Positions 17,914 to 25,895 of a DNA stretch of 55,092 nt are shown here, piece by piece (the stretch's first letter is position 1; every line of letters starts with the position of its first letter). This DNA is from JACMRI01 sp043778625 (GTDB lineage: Bacteria > Bacteroidota > Bacteroidia > UBA4408), in NCBI GenBank assembly GCA_043778625.1, contig JAYWFU010000133.1, positions 1-55,092 on the forward strand. The letters run 5' to 3'. A program made the position numbers and the translations under genes. Under the pieces are notes generated by a model, which ran no database searches, was not told the origin of the DNA, and worked only from the letters and a program-made list of their open reading frames with translations.

Positions 17914-18135
17914 TTATTTAACACTTTTTAGGATTGCATCTACCGAAAGGTCTTCATCAATAAGTGGCCAATGAATACCATAACCAGAGGGCGAAATTTT
18001 ACACGTCATTTTTTGATGAAAATCAGCAGTGTTAAGTTTTTTTGAAATAGCTTCCACATTAACAATTAGCATTTGTTCGTCTATATTCAAATACATAAAA
18101 TTCTTATCAAAACGAATCGCTTGAATTGAGTGCAT
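17914..18135 (-). CDS. DUF2442 small protein in the deoC operon
   Basis: A 73-residue protein whose end (GYGIHWPLIDEDLSVDAIL) is the signature of DUF2442, a small family often found beside DUF4160 and sometimes in toxin-antitoxin-like pairs. No DUF4160 partner is present. Its ATG (18135-18133) directly abuts the deoC stop codon (18138-18136) with no spacer, so it is almost certainly translated from the deoC transcript. Function unknown. Confidence 0.75.
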   Translation of the reverse strand: MHSIQAIRFDKNFMYLNIDEQMLIVNVEAISKKLNTADFHQKMTCKISPSGYGIHWPLIDEDLSVDAILKSVK

Positions 18136-19035
18136 TTAATCCTTACTAATATAATCCATGCTGTGGTACACTCCAGTGCTTTGTGTAATAAGTTGTAGCA
18201 CTACATCATTGGCTAGGCTACTTGCGCCAAACCTAAACCATTCGTTGCTAAGCCACGCACTGCCTAGGGTTTCTTTAACCATTACTAAATTTTGTAGTGC
18301 GGCTTTAGCGGTACTTATCCCACCTGCGGGTTTCATACCTATCATTTTTCCGTTAGCGTAATAAAAATCGCGTATAGCTTCCAACATTACTAGCGTAACA
18401 AATGGCGTGGCGGCAGGTTGTATTTTACCTGTAGAGGTTTTAATAAAATCAGCTCCTGCATACATGGCTATATCGCTTGCACGGCGCACGCTGTCGAGGT
18501 TTCCTATTTCGCCCGTTTCAAATATTACTTTTAAGCGAGTATCGCCACATACTTCTTTTATAGTAGCTATTTCGTCAAACACAAAGTTGTAATTTCCCTT
18601 CAAAAATTCGCCACGGCTTATCACCATATCTATTTCGTCAGCACCGTTATCTAATGCAAATTTTGTATCCGCAATTTTAACCGCCAAAGTAGATTGCCCT
18701 GCAGGAAAAGCCGTAGAAACCGCCGCTACCTTTACGTTACTACCACGTAGGGCGTCTTTAGCTATTTTTACAAATGTAGGAAACACGCACACGGCAGCTG
18801 TACTGGGCAAGTCGGGCATTGCACTGTGTGGGTGCATGGCTTTATAGCACATTTGACGCACCTTTCCTTCAGTGTCTTTACCCTCAAGGGTAGTAAGGTC
18901 AATCATGTTCAAGGCCATTTTTAACCCTTGTACTTTTGATGCTTTTTTAATACTACGGGTATTTAAGCGGGCTACACGTTCCTCGATGCCTACTTGATCA
19001 ATGGCGGGTGTTTGGGTAAAATCAGGTATTTTCAT
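18136..19035 (-). CDS. deoC: Deoxyribose-phosphate aldolase
   Basis: A 299-residue class I aldolase splitting 2-deoxyribose-5-phosphate into glyceraldehyde-3-phosphate and acetaldehyde. Motifs: LNMIDLTTLEG near the front, ADEIDMVISRGEFL, KVIFETGEI, the Schiff-base lysine in FIKTSTGK and GMKPAGGI. It is longer than the E. coli enzyme at the N-terminus, as in many relatives. ATG at 19035 is preferred over a TTG two codons upstream (19041). First gene of deoC-DUF2442-ALDH-unknown-ALDH-like. Purine/pyrimidine deoxynucleoside phosphorylases are not nearby. Confidence 0.95.
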   Translation of the reverse strand: MKIPDFTQTPAIDQVGIEERVARLNTRSIKKASKVQGLKMALNMIDLTTLEGKDTEGKVRQMCYKAMHPHSAMPDLPSTAAVCVFPTFVKIAKDALRGSNVKVAAVSTAFPAGQSTLAVKIADTKFALDNGADEIDMVISRGEFLKGNYNFVFDEIATIKEVCGDTRLKVIFETGEIGNLDSVRRASDIAMYAGADFIKTSTGKIQPAATPFVTLVMLEAIRDFYYANGKMIGMKPAGGISTAKAALQNLVMVKETLGSAWLSNEWFRFGASSLANDVVLQLITQSTGVYHSMDYISKD

Positions 19036-19252
19036 TTTCAAGTATATTATTATGTTGATGTTTGTTATGATAAAATAAATTTCTGCTTCGATATTATTTA
19101 ATTTCTACTTCAATGGTTGTGCTATCAATAATAAACAATGGCAAGGTACAGAATAGTGTAATTAAAACTAGGTTAAAATTATTATTATTTTTCTTTTTCT
19201 TTTTCTTTATTGAAAATATTGTTCACGTAATTTAATAACCAATTTGTTGGTG

Positions 19253-21871
19253 TTATTGCAAATCGTACCAGCTACGGCGACGGCTTAATTTTAAATCTTG
19301 CAGCGTACCCGACTTAACATTTAGATTTAAAAAATAACCTAACTGTGGGCCAAATGGTACCACGGTAAAACGCATTTCCCAGCAATGTAAATCGCGGTAT
19401 ATATCAATATTAGTATAAGTAAATTGTTTTGTTTTAATGTCGTAGCCTGTTGTTACGCCCACTTTCCATTTAGGAGTAATGTTTACATCTCCTCTAAACT
19501 GTATTGATTGTACTATGTTGTTACTAACGGGTATTGTAGGTGGTGTACGATATAGTATGCGTTTGGTTTCGGTATAATTTAAGTTATAAGAAACACTAGC
19601 ATTCCAAGGCACAGTAAAATCAACATAATTATAAGGGTTGTTCTGTATCATTTGTAGCTCAGCATCGTTGGCTACTTTGGGTTTGTTGGGTACAGTGCTT
19701 TTGCTATTTAAGTTAAATTGTACGTTTAAGTTAGCACTCGTAAGTCGAGTTAATTGCTTGTTTTTACTATATTGAAATTTGTTTATTCGCCCGCCAGTAC
19801 TATCGTTATAGGTGTAGGGGTCAAGCTGTGCGCCACTAGTTACGTTAATAATTTTAAAAAACACATTACGTGCACTTAGGTTAATGTTACTAAGTTGTAA
19901 CGAATCGGCAAATATGTTGTACGCTGCATCAACGCCTAATAAATCTAACACCTGCACTTTGCGTGTGCCACCAGTTGCACTATCTTTTTTTGATTTTACT
20001 TTAGCTTCAAAATTATTAATTAGCGCCAAGCGTATATTTCCTTGATTAATAGCACTAGTGTTGGCACTTGCATAAGCACCTAGGTAGGGGTCGTAATACA
20101 CGGTTTGGGCAGGCGTAGCACCTATTGCACCTAGTTGGTAAAACGGATTTTTGTGTAAAACAGGTATGTAATTAAAACTCAACGACGGACGCATTACATG
20201 CCGTAACGCTTGCACATTACCTCGCTTAAATTGATACATGCCATATAGTGTAGTATTAGCACTTACCGCCAAATTTACCGCCCGCGATTGATAAAAACCT
20301 TTGGTAGTATCTTGGGTAATAGTGTAGGCTGAATCCTGAGTATTAGTCACATTACGAACAGTAGTAACATTTTTGCGTACTTGTTTTAAATGCCAGTTTT
20401 CAGTGTAATTAACAGAGGGTTGTATGTTAAAATATTTTAATGCTTTAAAGTTTGTACCTAGTGATGCCGTGTGTGTTAAGCCTGTGCTTAGCTTGTTTAG
20501 TAATGTGTCGGGGCGGGTAAGGTATTTAAAAGCTGTGTCAGCAAATTTTAATTCGTTACGAGTGCTGGTGCTATAACTTAGGCCAATGTTTTCGTACCAC
20601 TTGGGAGTGCCTACTGCATTTTTTCGGCGTAATGGGTTTATTTGGTTCATGTTAAGTGTTGCACCTGGTAATATTAAATTTACCAACTTAGTTTGTGTAC
20701 TTTGACTTTGGCTAGCATACGCCGAAAAACTCCACGGAGTGTTAGCAAAACGTTTGGTGTAGTTAATGTTAGAGTTAAATGAGCTTTGCTGAATATCCTC
20801 CACATTAATACGGTTATACGCATTAAATTTATTGGATACCACATTTACTTCGGCATTAAATGTGCGTGTAGGGTGTGCTTTAGCGTCTTGCTGGTGGCGC
20901 CAATGTATGCCGTAATTTTTTTGTTCTCTATAATTTATATAATCGCCTTTTAGGCCAGTTTTTGTAACGGAGTAATCTAACCGCACTGACCCTTGATATT
21001 TATAACGTATGGCATAGCTACTCCCTGCTGATAGCCTGTAACTACCACGGGAGTATACATCACCAAGCAATGCTAAATCTACTTTATCGTTTATTCCCCA
21101 GTAATAGCCGCCCTCTTTCATCGAAAAACCTAAGTTTTGCGAGTTACCTGGCTTAGGCATTATTATACCCGATTTACGTCCTTTTTTGTTAGGGAAAAAT
21201 CCAAAAGGAACCGCCAGTGGAGTGGGTATATCCAGTATGTATAAATCGGCAGGACCTGTAATAATTTTGTCTTCGGGTATTACTTTTAATTTCTTTGCTT
21301 GTATGTAAAAATGTGGGTGCTCCTCGTTGTTGCAGGTAGTATATTTTCCGTCGGCAATATAGTACTCTTCTTTAGGCGTTTTTTTTACGGCCGAACCGTG
21401 TATAAATCCATCACCCTCTTGGGTTATAACGTTGCTAATTAATCCTTTACGGGTTTCAAAATTATAGAGCATTGAGTCAGCATCAAATTTATTAGTGCCT
21501 TCCTCAAACTTAGGTTTACCAATAATTTTGCCTGTACTATCGGTACTGCCTTTGGCTTGCACCACACTGTTTTTAATGTCTAGCGTAATACGTTCGGCTT
21601 TTAAATTAAGTTTTTCGTAAGTTACTTCGCTATTGCCGTATAGATATATTTTTTGGTTAATGATGTCAAACACCATACTATCTTTAGCAGAGTAAGTAAT
21701 CTTACTATCCAACCCGCCTGATGCCGTAGGCGCAGCAATAACTTTAACGCCAGTATCTATTTTAGCAATAAGGGTATCCTTGCTAATGCTTACCAGCGTG
21801 GAGTCCTGCGCCTTTAACACTGATAAGTTAAAAACGCATACTAGTAATGATATATACTTAATTAATTTCAA
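19253..21871 (-). CDS. lptD: LPS-assembly outer-membrane protein LptD (Bacteroidota type)
   Basis: An 872-residue outer-membrane protein with a signal peptide (ending LKAQ, about residue 22). An OstA/LptD N-terminal beta-jellyroll (about 55-200) has SMVFDIINQKIYLYGNSEVTYEKLNLKAERI and KFDADSMLYNFETRKGLI, followed by YTTCNNEEHPHFYI, KKLKVIPEDKIITGPADLY and VPFGFFPNKKGRKSGIIMP. A long barrel of alternating strands ends with an aromatic C-terminus (SWYDLQ). It inserts LPS into the outer leaflet. The start is TTG at 21871; there is no ATG near the signal peptide. It is 13 bp after the DUF1569 gene. Confidence 0.9.
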   Translation of the reverse strand: MKLIKYISLLVCVFNLSVLKAQDSTLVSISKDTLIAKIDTGVKVIAAPTASGGLDSKITYSAKDSMVFDIINQKIYLYGNSEVTYEKLNLKAERITLDIKNSVVQAKGSTDSTGKIIGKPKFEEGTNKFDADSMLYNFETRKGLISNVITQEGDGFIHGSAVKKTPKEEYYIADGKYTTCNNEEHPHFYIQAKKLKVIPEDKIITGPADLYILDIPTPLAVPFGFFPNKKGRKSGIIMPKPGNSQNLGFSMKEGGYYWGINDKVDLALLGDVYSRGSYRLSAGSSYAIRYKYQGSVRLDYSVTKTGLKGDYINYREQKNYGIHWRHQQDAKAHPTRTFNAEVNVVSNKFNAYNRINVEDIQQSSFNSNINYTKRFANTPWSFSAYASQSQSTQTKLVNLILPGATLNMNQINPLRRKNAVGTPKWYENIGLSYSTSTRNELKFADTAFKYLTRPDTLLNKLSTGLTHTASLGTNFKALKYFNIQPSVNYTENWHLKQVRKNVTTVRNVTNTQDSAYTITQDTTKGFYQSRAVNLAVSANTTLYGMYQFKRGNVQALRHVMRPSLSFNYIPVLHKNPFYQLGAIGATPAQTVYYDPYLGAYASANTSAINQGNIRLALINNFEAKVKSKKDSATGGTRKVQVLDLLGVDAAYNIFADSLQLSNINLSARNVFFKIINVTSGAQLDPYTYNDSTGGRINKFQYSKNKQLTRLTSANLNVQFNLNSKSTVPNKPKVANDAELQMIQNNPYNYVDFTVPWNASVSYNLNYTETKRILYRTPPTIPVSNNIVQSIQFRGDVNITPKWKVGVTTGYDIKTKQFTYTNIDIYRDLHCWEMRFTVVPFGPQLGYFLNLNVKSGTLQDLKLSRRRSWYDLQ

Positions 21872-21884
21872 TTACAAATTGTGC

Positions 21885-22337
21885 TTACGCTCCAAATTGT
21901 GCTAAATGATGGTTCAAATGTTTGTAAAACATATTGTTCCATTGGGTGCTAGTGAGCACTCCAAATCCGTGGGATTCTACCCCTTCAAAATGCGCTGCCC
22001 CAAGAGCTTGGGTTTTATTAATATAAGCTATTAAACGTGCTTTCTCGGTTTCAAAATCCTTATCACTTTTTACAATAAACATTGCCCCTGTTGGACCGTT
22101 TTTAGTGTACGGCTCTTCGTTTACAACTTTGGGTTTAACCAATGTTTTTATTATAAATCGCATAAAAAAATTGAGCTTAGGATGTATGTTGTCGTACACT
22201 AATTCGTAGCTAACGTTACAATGGGCTAACATTTTTGCTACATCCATTTTTCCCCACTGGGCTGTTGTTGTAGGCGTTAGTGTGTTAATACGCGCAATAA
22301 TTTCGTTAGTATCAGTAGTGTTAAATACGTTTTTCAT
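21885..22337 (-). CDS. DUF1569 (DinB-like) protein
   Basis: A 150-residue protein with WGKMDVAKMLAHCNVSYE (about residues 28-45), a central helix with FFMRFIIKTLVKP and the ending KHLNHHLAQFGA. The spaced histidines (His39 in the AHC motif and those in NHHLAQFG) are what a DinB-like four-helix metal-binding fold would need. These marks fit DUF1569. Enzymatic activity unknown. It lies between tatA and lptD (30 bp and 13 bp spacing). ATG at 22337. Confidence 0.75.
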   Translation of the reverse strand: MKNVFNTTDTNEIIARINTLTPTTTAQWGKMDVAKMLAHCNVSYELVYDNIHPKLNFFMRFIIKTLVKPKVVNEEPYTKNGPTGAMFIVKSDKDFETEKARLIAYINKTQALGAAHFEGVESHGFGVLTSTQWNNMFYKHLNHHLAQFGA

Positions 22338-22367
22338 TTAATTGGATTAAAGTTTTAGTTGTATTAT

Positions 22368-22742
22368 TTATTGTCGTGGTACCGATGTGCTAGGGGCTTC
22401 TTGTATAGTTGCGTTACCCACTATTTTAGGTTCAGTAATTATTGGGGTTTCAGTAGTTTGGGTAACAGTGGCGGTAGTTGTAGTAGGGTTATTATCAGCT
22501 ACTTCCTTTTTTACTTTTTCTACTACTTCGTCATAGTCTTGGTCAAGCGCTACTTGTTGTTTTATGTCGCGTGTACCATTTTCTATTTCTCGTTGTATTT
22601 CGTTAGCGGCATCTTTAAACTCACGCATGCCACGCCCCAAGCCACGTGCAAGCTCAGGTATTTTGTCCGCTCCAAAAAACAATAATACAAACAGCATTAT
22701 TATTATTATTTCGCCTCCGCCCAAATTCAAAAATAGTAACAT
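22368..22742 (-). CDS. tatA: Twin-arginine translocase subunit TatA/TatB
   Basis: A 124-residue protein: one N-terminal membrane helix (LGGGEIIIIMLFVLLFFGADKIPELARGLG), then the amphipathic helix (RGMREFKDAANEIQREIENG) and a Thr/Pro/Glu-rich disordered tail. This is the TatA fold; it forms the protein-conducting component for folded proteins. The FGADKIPELA motif is the family signature. tatC is not adjacent. It heads tatA-DUF1569-lptD on the minus strand. ATG at 22742. Confidence 0.9.
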   Translation of the reverse strand: MLLFLNLGGGEIIIIMLFVLLFFGADKIPELARGLGRGMREFKDAANEIQREIENGTRDIKQQVALDQDYDEVVEKVKKEVADNNPTTTTATVTQTTETPIITEPKIVGNATIQEAPSTSVPRQ

Positions 22743-22849
22743 AATGTAAAATGTGGTTTTAATAAAAGTGTAAAATTTAAGTTGTTAAATTTACAACAAA
22801 ATTTTACACCTGCTCAAAATAGTATTTGCCCTGTATTTACATTAATATT

Positions 22850-22883
22850 TTGCCAATGTTACTACATATTTTAGTTACTTTTG
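22850..22883 (+). promoter_or_regulatory. Bacteroidota-type promoter for the amino-acid dehydrogenase gene
   Basis: TTG (22850-22852) and TACTTTTG (22876-22883) are 23 bp apart, at the long end of the accepted spacing. The -7 box overlaps a potential TTG start codon (22881), which argues that translation begins at ATG 22911, about 20 nt after the predicted transcript start. Confidence 0.5.
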
Positions 22884-22910
22884 ATACAACTATTAACATA
22901 TAATATTAGT

Positions 22911-24137
22911 ATGAGAGAATTACTTAAAAAGTTTGAAAATAAAAACCCTGAAATAGTATTTGAGTGGAAAGACGCTGAGTCGGAAGCCGAAGGTTGGGTA
23001 GTTATAAACTCGTTGCGTGGCGGTGCCGCAGGTGGTGGTACACGTATGCGTAAGGGTTTAGATAAGCACGAGGTGGTGTCGTTAGCCAAAACTATGGAGG
23101 TAAAATTTACCGTATCAGGCCCTGCTATTGGTGGTGCTAAATCGGGTATAAATTTTGATCCTAACGACCCTCGCAAACAAGCGGTACTGGAGCGTTGGTA
23201 TAAAGCAGTAATGCCATTGCTCAAAAATTATTACGGCACTGGCGGCGACCTTAACGTGGACGAAATACACGAAGTAATACCCATTACCGAAAACTATGGC
23301 TTATGGCACCCACAAGAGGGAGTGTTAAACGGGCATTTTAATCCAAAGGAAAACGAAAAAATACACAAAATAGGGCAGTTGCGCATGGGTGTATCTAAAG
23401 TATTAGAGGATATTAATTACACCCCACGCTTAGGTCGCAAATACGTAGTGGCTGATATGATTACGGGTTGGGGAGTGAGCAAATCGGTAGAGCATTATTA
23501 TAGCATATATGGTGGAGAATTAAAAGGCAAGCGTGTAATTATACAAGGCTGGGGCAACGTGGCCGCCGCCGCCGCATTTTACTTAACACAAGCTGGTGCT
23601 AAAGTGGTTGGTATTATTGATAGGGTAGGAGGGTTAATAAACGAAGAGGGCTATGATTTTGAGGCAATACGTAACTTGTACGTAGCCAAAAACGGGAATG
23701 CTTTAGTGGCTGATAATATGTTAAGCTATGCTGAGGTAAACGAAAAAATTTGGAACATTAAGGCTGATATTTTTATACCTGCGGCGGCATCACGTTTGGT
23801 ACAAAAATCGCAAATTGAAGCCTTAATAAACAATGGCTTAGAGGTAGTGTCGAGCGGTGCTAATGTACCCTTTGCCGATACCGAAATATTTTATGGCCCA
23901 ATAGCCGAATATACAGATAGCAAAATAGCGGTAATACCTGATTTTATTGCTAATTGTGGCATGGCACGTGTGTTTGCTTACTTAATGCAAGATAAAATAG
24001 AGGTTAGTGATAGTGCCATATTTAACGATGTAAGTACTGTTATTAAAAATGCCTTGGTTAAGTGCCATGCGGCTAATACTGCTAAGCACAATATATCGAG
24101 CACTGCGTTTGAAATAGCGTTAAAACAATTAATTTAA
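22911..24137 (+). CDS. Glu/Leu/Phe/Val dehydrogenase
   Basis: A 408-residue NAD(P)-dependent amino-acid dehydrogenase. Marks: SLRGGAAGGGTRMRKG, the substrate/catalytic lysines in AKTMEVKFTVSGPAIGGAKSGI, GTGGDLNVDEIHE, the coenzyme-fold motif VIIQGWGNVAAAAAFYL and IPDFIANCGMARVFAYLM. It deaminates glutamate or a branched/aromatic amino acid to the 2-oxoacid; which one is not decidable here. ATG at 22911 is preferred over TTG 22881, which lies inside the promoter -7 box. Two downstream genes follow in the same direction, including a 2-oxoacid oxidoreductase subunit. Confidence 0.92.
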   Translation: MRELLKKFENKNPEIVFEWKDAESEAEGWVVINSLRGGAAGGGTRMRKGLDKHEVVSLAKTMEVKFTVSGPAIGGAKSGINFDPNDPRKQAVLERWYKAVMPLLKNYYGTGGDLNVDEIHEVIPITENYGLWHPQEGVLNGHFNPKENEKIHKIGQLRMGVSKVLEDINYTPRLGRKYVVADMITGWGVSKSVEHYYSIYGGELKGKRVIIQGWGNVAAAAAFYLTQAGAKVVGIIDRVGGLINEEGYDFEAIRNLYVAKNGNALVADNMLSYAEVNEKIWNIKADIFIPAAASRLVQKSQIEALINNGLEVVSSGANVPFADTEIFYGPIAEYTDSKIAVIPDFIANCGMARVFAYLMQDKIEVSDSAIFNDVSTVIKNALVKCHAANTAKHNISSTAFEIALKQLI

Positions 24138-24150
24138 TACCGCTTGTAAA

Positions 24151-24672
24151 ATGGACGAAATACTAGAAATAACAAAGTTTATGCTACCCGCATTAGTAGT
24201 GTTAGCAGCCACCTACATTGTGCTTAATAAATTAATAAATGCGCATAGCATGCACAAAAGTATGGAGGCGCGCTACCAAATAAAACGTGATGCACTACCT
24301 ATTAAATTGCAAGCCTACGAGCGCCTAATTATTTATTTAGAACGTATTGCACCATCAGCATTAATACTACGTGTGTACAAGAGCGGTATGAGTGCTAAGT
24401 ATTTTCAAAACGAATTAATAACAAGCATCAAAACCGAATTTGAACATAACCTATCGCAACAAATATATGTAAGCGACACCGCATGGGAGGTTACTCGTAA
24501 TGCTAAAGAAGAAATGATTAAGTTTATACTTACCACTGGTAACAGATTAGACGAAAGTTCGGGCGGATTGGAGCTTAGCAAACTAATGATGGAAGTACTT
24601 ACACAAGTAGAAAAATTACCCACTCAAATAGCCGAAGAAGTTATTAAGGAAGAAGTACGTCGCTATTTGTAA
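24151..24672 (+). CDS. Membrane-anchored protein of unknown function
   Basis: A 173-residue protein with one N-terminal membrane helix (about residues 9-28) and a cytoplasmic, mostly helical domain containing LPIKLQAYERLIIYLERI, SDTAWEVTRNAKEEMIKFI and a charged C-terminus EEVIKEEVRRYL. It looks like a conserved Bacteroidota family, but I cannot name it. It lies 13 bp after the dehydrogenase gene and 78 bp before the oxidoreductase beta gene. ATG at 24151. Confidence 0.7.
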   Translation: MDEILEITKFMLPALVVLAATYIVLNKLINAHSMHKSMEARYQIKRDALPIKLQAYERLIIYLERIAPSALILRVYKSGMSAKYFQNELITSIKTEFEHNLSQQIYVSDTAWEVTRNAKEEMIKFILTTGNRLDESSGGLELSKLMMEVLTQVEKLPTQIAEEVIKEEVRRYL

Positions 24673-24697
24673 ACTAATTATTACGCATTATTAGTTT
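24671..24697 (+). terminator. Weak hairpin after the 173-residue gene
   Basis: AAACTAAT (24671-24678) pairs with ATTAGTTT (24690-24697), and the downstream run is T-rich (AATACTTCTTATTT). It overlaps the TAA stop codon. It is entirely A/T-rich, so it may be only a partial terminator. Confidence 0.3.
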
Positions 24698-24750
24698 AAT
24701 ACTTCTTATTTAAAGTAACGAATACTTAACTTAAAATTACACCACATTAA

Positions 24751-25764
24751 ATGGAACTTACACAAACTCCAGCATTTACTGCTAAAGATTTAATAACTGC
24801 ACAAGACGTGCGTTGGTGCCCTGGTTGTGGCGACTACTCAATTTTAAAACAAGTACAAACCGTACTGCCTGAGTTAAACATTCCGCGCGAAAACATTGTG
24901 TTTATAAGCGGTATAGGTTGCTCATCGCGGTTTCCATATTACATGGAAACTTACGGTATGCACAGTATTCATGGGCGTGCTACGGCAGTAGCTAGTGGTT
25001 TAAAAGCTACTCGCCCTGAATTATCCGTATGGATTATTACAGGCGATGGCGACGCACTAAGCATTGGTGGCAACCACTTTATACACTTACTGCGCCGTAA
25101 TTTTGATGTAAACATTTTATTATTCAACAACCAAATTTATGGTTTAACCAAGGGGCAGTATTCGCCTACGTCGGAAATTGGTAAGGTAACCAAGAGTACG
25201 CCTATGGGGTCGCTCGACCATCCGTTTAACCCACTAGCCTTATGTATTGGTGCCGATGCTACTTTTGTGGCACGTAGTATGGATAGAGACCCTGTGCACA
25301 TGCGCGAAATACTCAAGCGAGGCAATGCCCACAAAGGTTCGTCGTTAATTGAAATATATCAAAATTGCAACGTATTTAATGATGGTGCGTTTGAACAATT
25401 TACCGAAAAAAGCACAAAGAAACTACAAACTATTTTTGTTGAACACGGCAAACCCTTAGTGTTTGGTGCTAATGGCGAGCTAGGTATTGTGTTGGATGGT
25501 TTTACACCACGTGTGGTAAACGTAGCCGAAACATCAGCTAACGATTTGTGGATACACGACGAAACCAACCGAGATAAAGCTAATATATTGGTGCGCTTTT
25601 TTGATAATGATGTACTACCTCGCCCGTTTGGCGTGCTATACACGCACAATCGCCCTTGCTACGAGGATCAATTAAACGTTCAAATGGCGGAAGCTATTGA
25701 GCTTAAAGGCGCAGGAAATCTTAACGATTTGTTAAAAGGAAAAAGTACTTGGACAATAGCGTAG
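24751..25764 (+). CDS. korB: 2-oxoacid:ferredoxin oxidoreductase, beta subunit
   Basis: A 337-residue thiamine-diphosphate subunit. It has DVRWCPGCGDYSIL near the front, GIGCSSRFPYYMETYGMHSIHGRA and the TPP/Mg motif ITGDGDALSIGGNH followed by FNNQIYGLTKGQYSPTS. This is the beta half of 2-oxoglutarate-type ferredoxin oxidoreductase, which decarboxylates a 2-oxoacid to acyl-CoA with ferredoxin. In relatives the alpha (gamma-alpha fused) subunit is usually adjacent; it is absent here. The upstream amino-acid dehydrogenase would feed it 2-oxoacids (inference). ATG at 24751. Confidence 0.88.
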   Translation: MELTQTPAFTAKDLITAQDVRWCPGCGDYSILKQVQTVLPELNIPRENIVFISGIGCSSRFPYYMETYGMHSIHGRATAVASGLKATRPELSVWIITGDGDALSIGGNHFIHLLRRNFDVNILLFNNQIYGLTKGQYSPTSEIGKVTKSTPMGSLDHPFNPLALCIGADATFVARSMDRDPVHMREILKRGNAHKGSSLIEIYQNCNVFNDGAFEQFTEKSTKKLQTIFVEHGKPLVFGANGELGIVLDGFTPRVVNVAETSANDLWIHDETNRDKANILVRFFDNDVLPRPFGVLYTHNRPCYEDQLNVQMAEAIELKGAGNLNDLLKGKSTWTIA

Positions 25765-25818
25765 GTAATACTATTTGTACTCCTTATATTTCTCATCTAC
25801 CGCCTTGGTTCACGTCCT

Positions 25819-25849
25819 CACGAAACAATTAATATTATTTTGTTTCGTG
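25819..25849. other. Hairpin in the korB/Fic convergent gap
   Basis: CACGAAACAA (25819-25828) and TTGTTTCGTG (25840-25849) form a perfect 10-bp stem with an 11-nt A/T loop. There is no clear T-tract on either side. It may be an A/T-poor terminator or a protein-binding palindrome. Confidence 0.4.
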
Positions 25850-25895
25850 GGAACACAAAACAGGATAATGAGTATACAGTTGTAAAAAACAGTAA

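Noticed and set aside
22881..22910. TTG start adding ten residues to the amino-acid dehydrogenase
   Set aside because: The codon lies inside a -7 promoter box and the added residues do not look like the conserved N-terminus.
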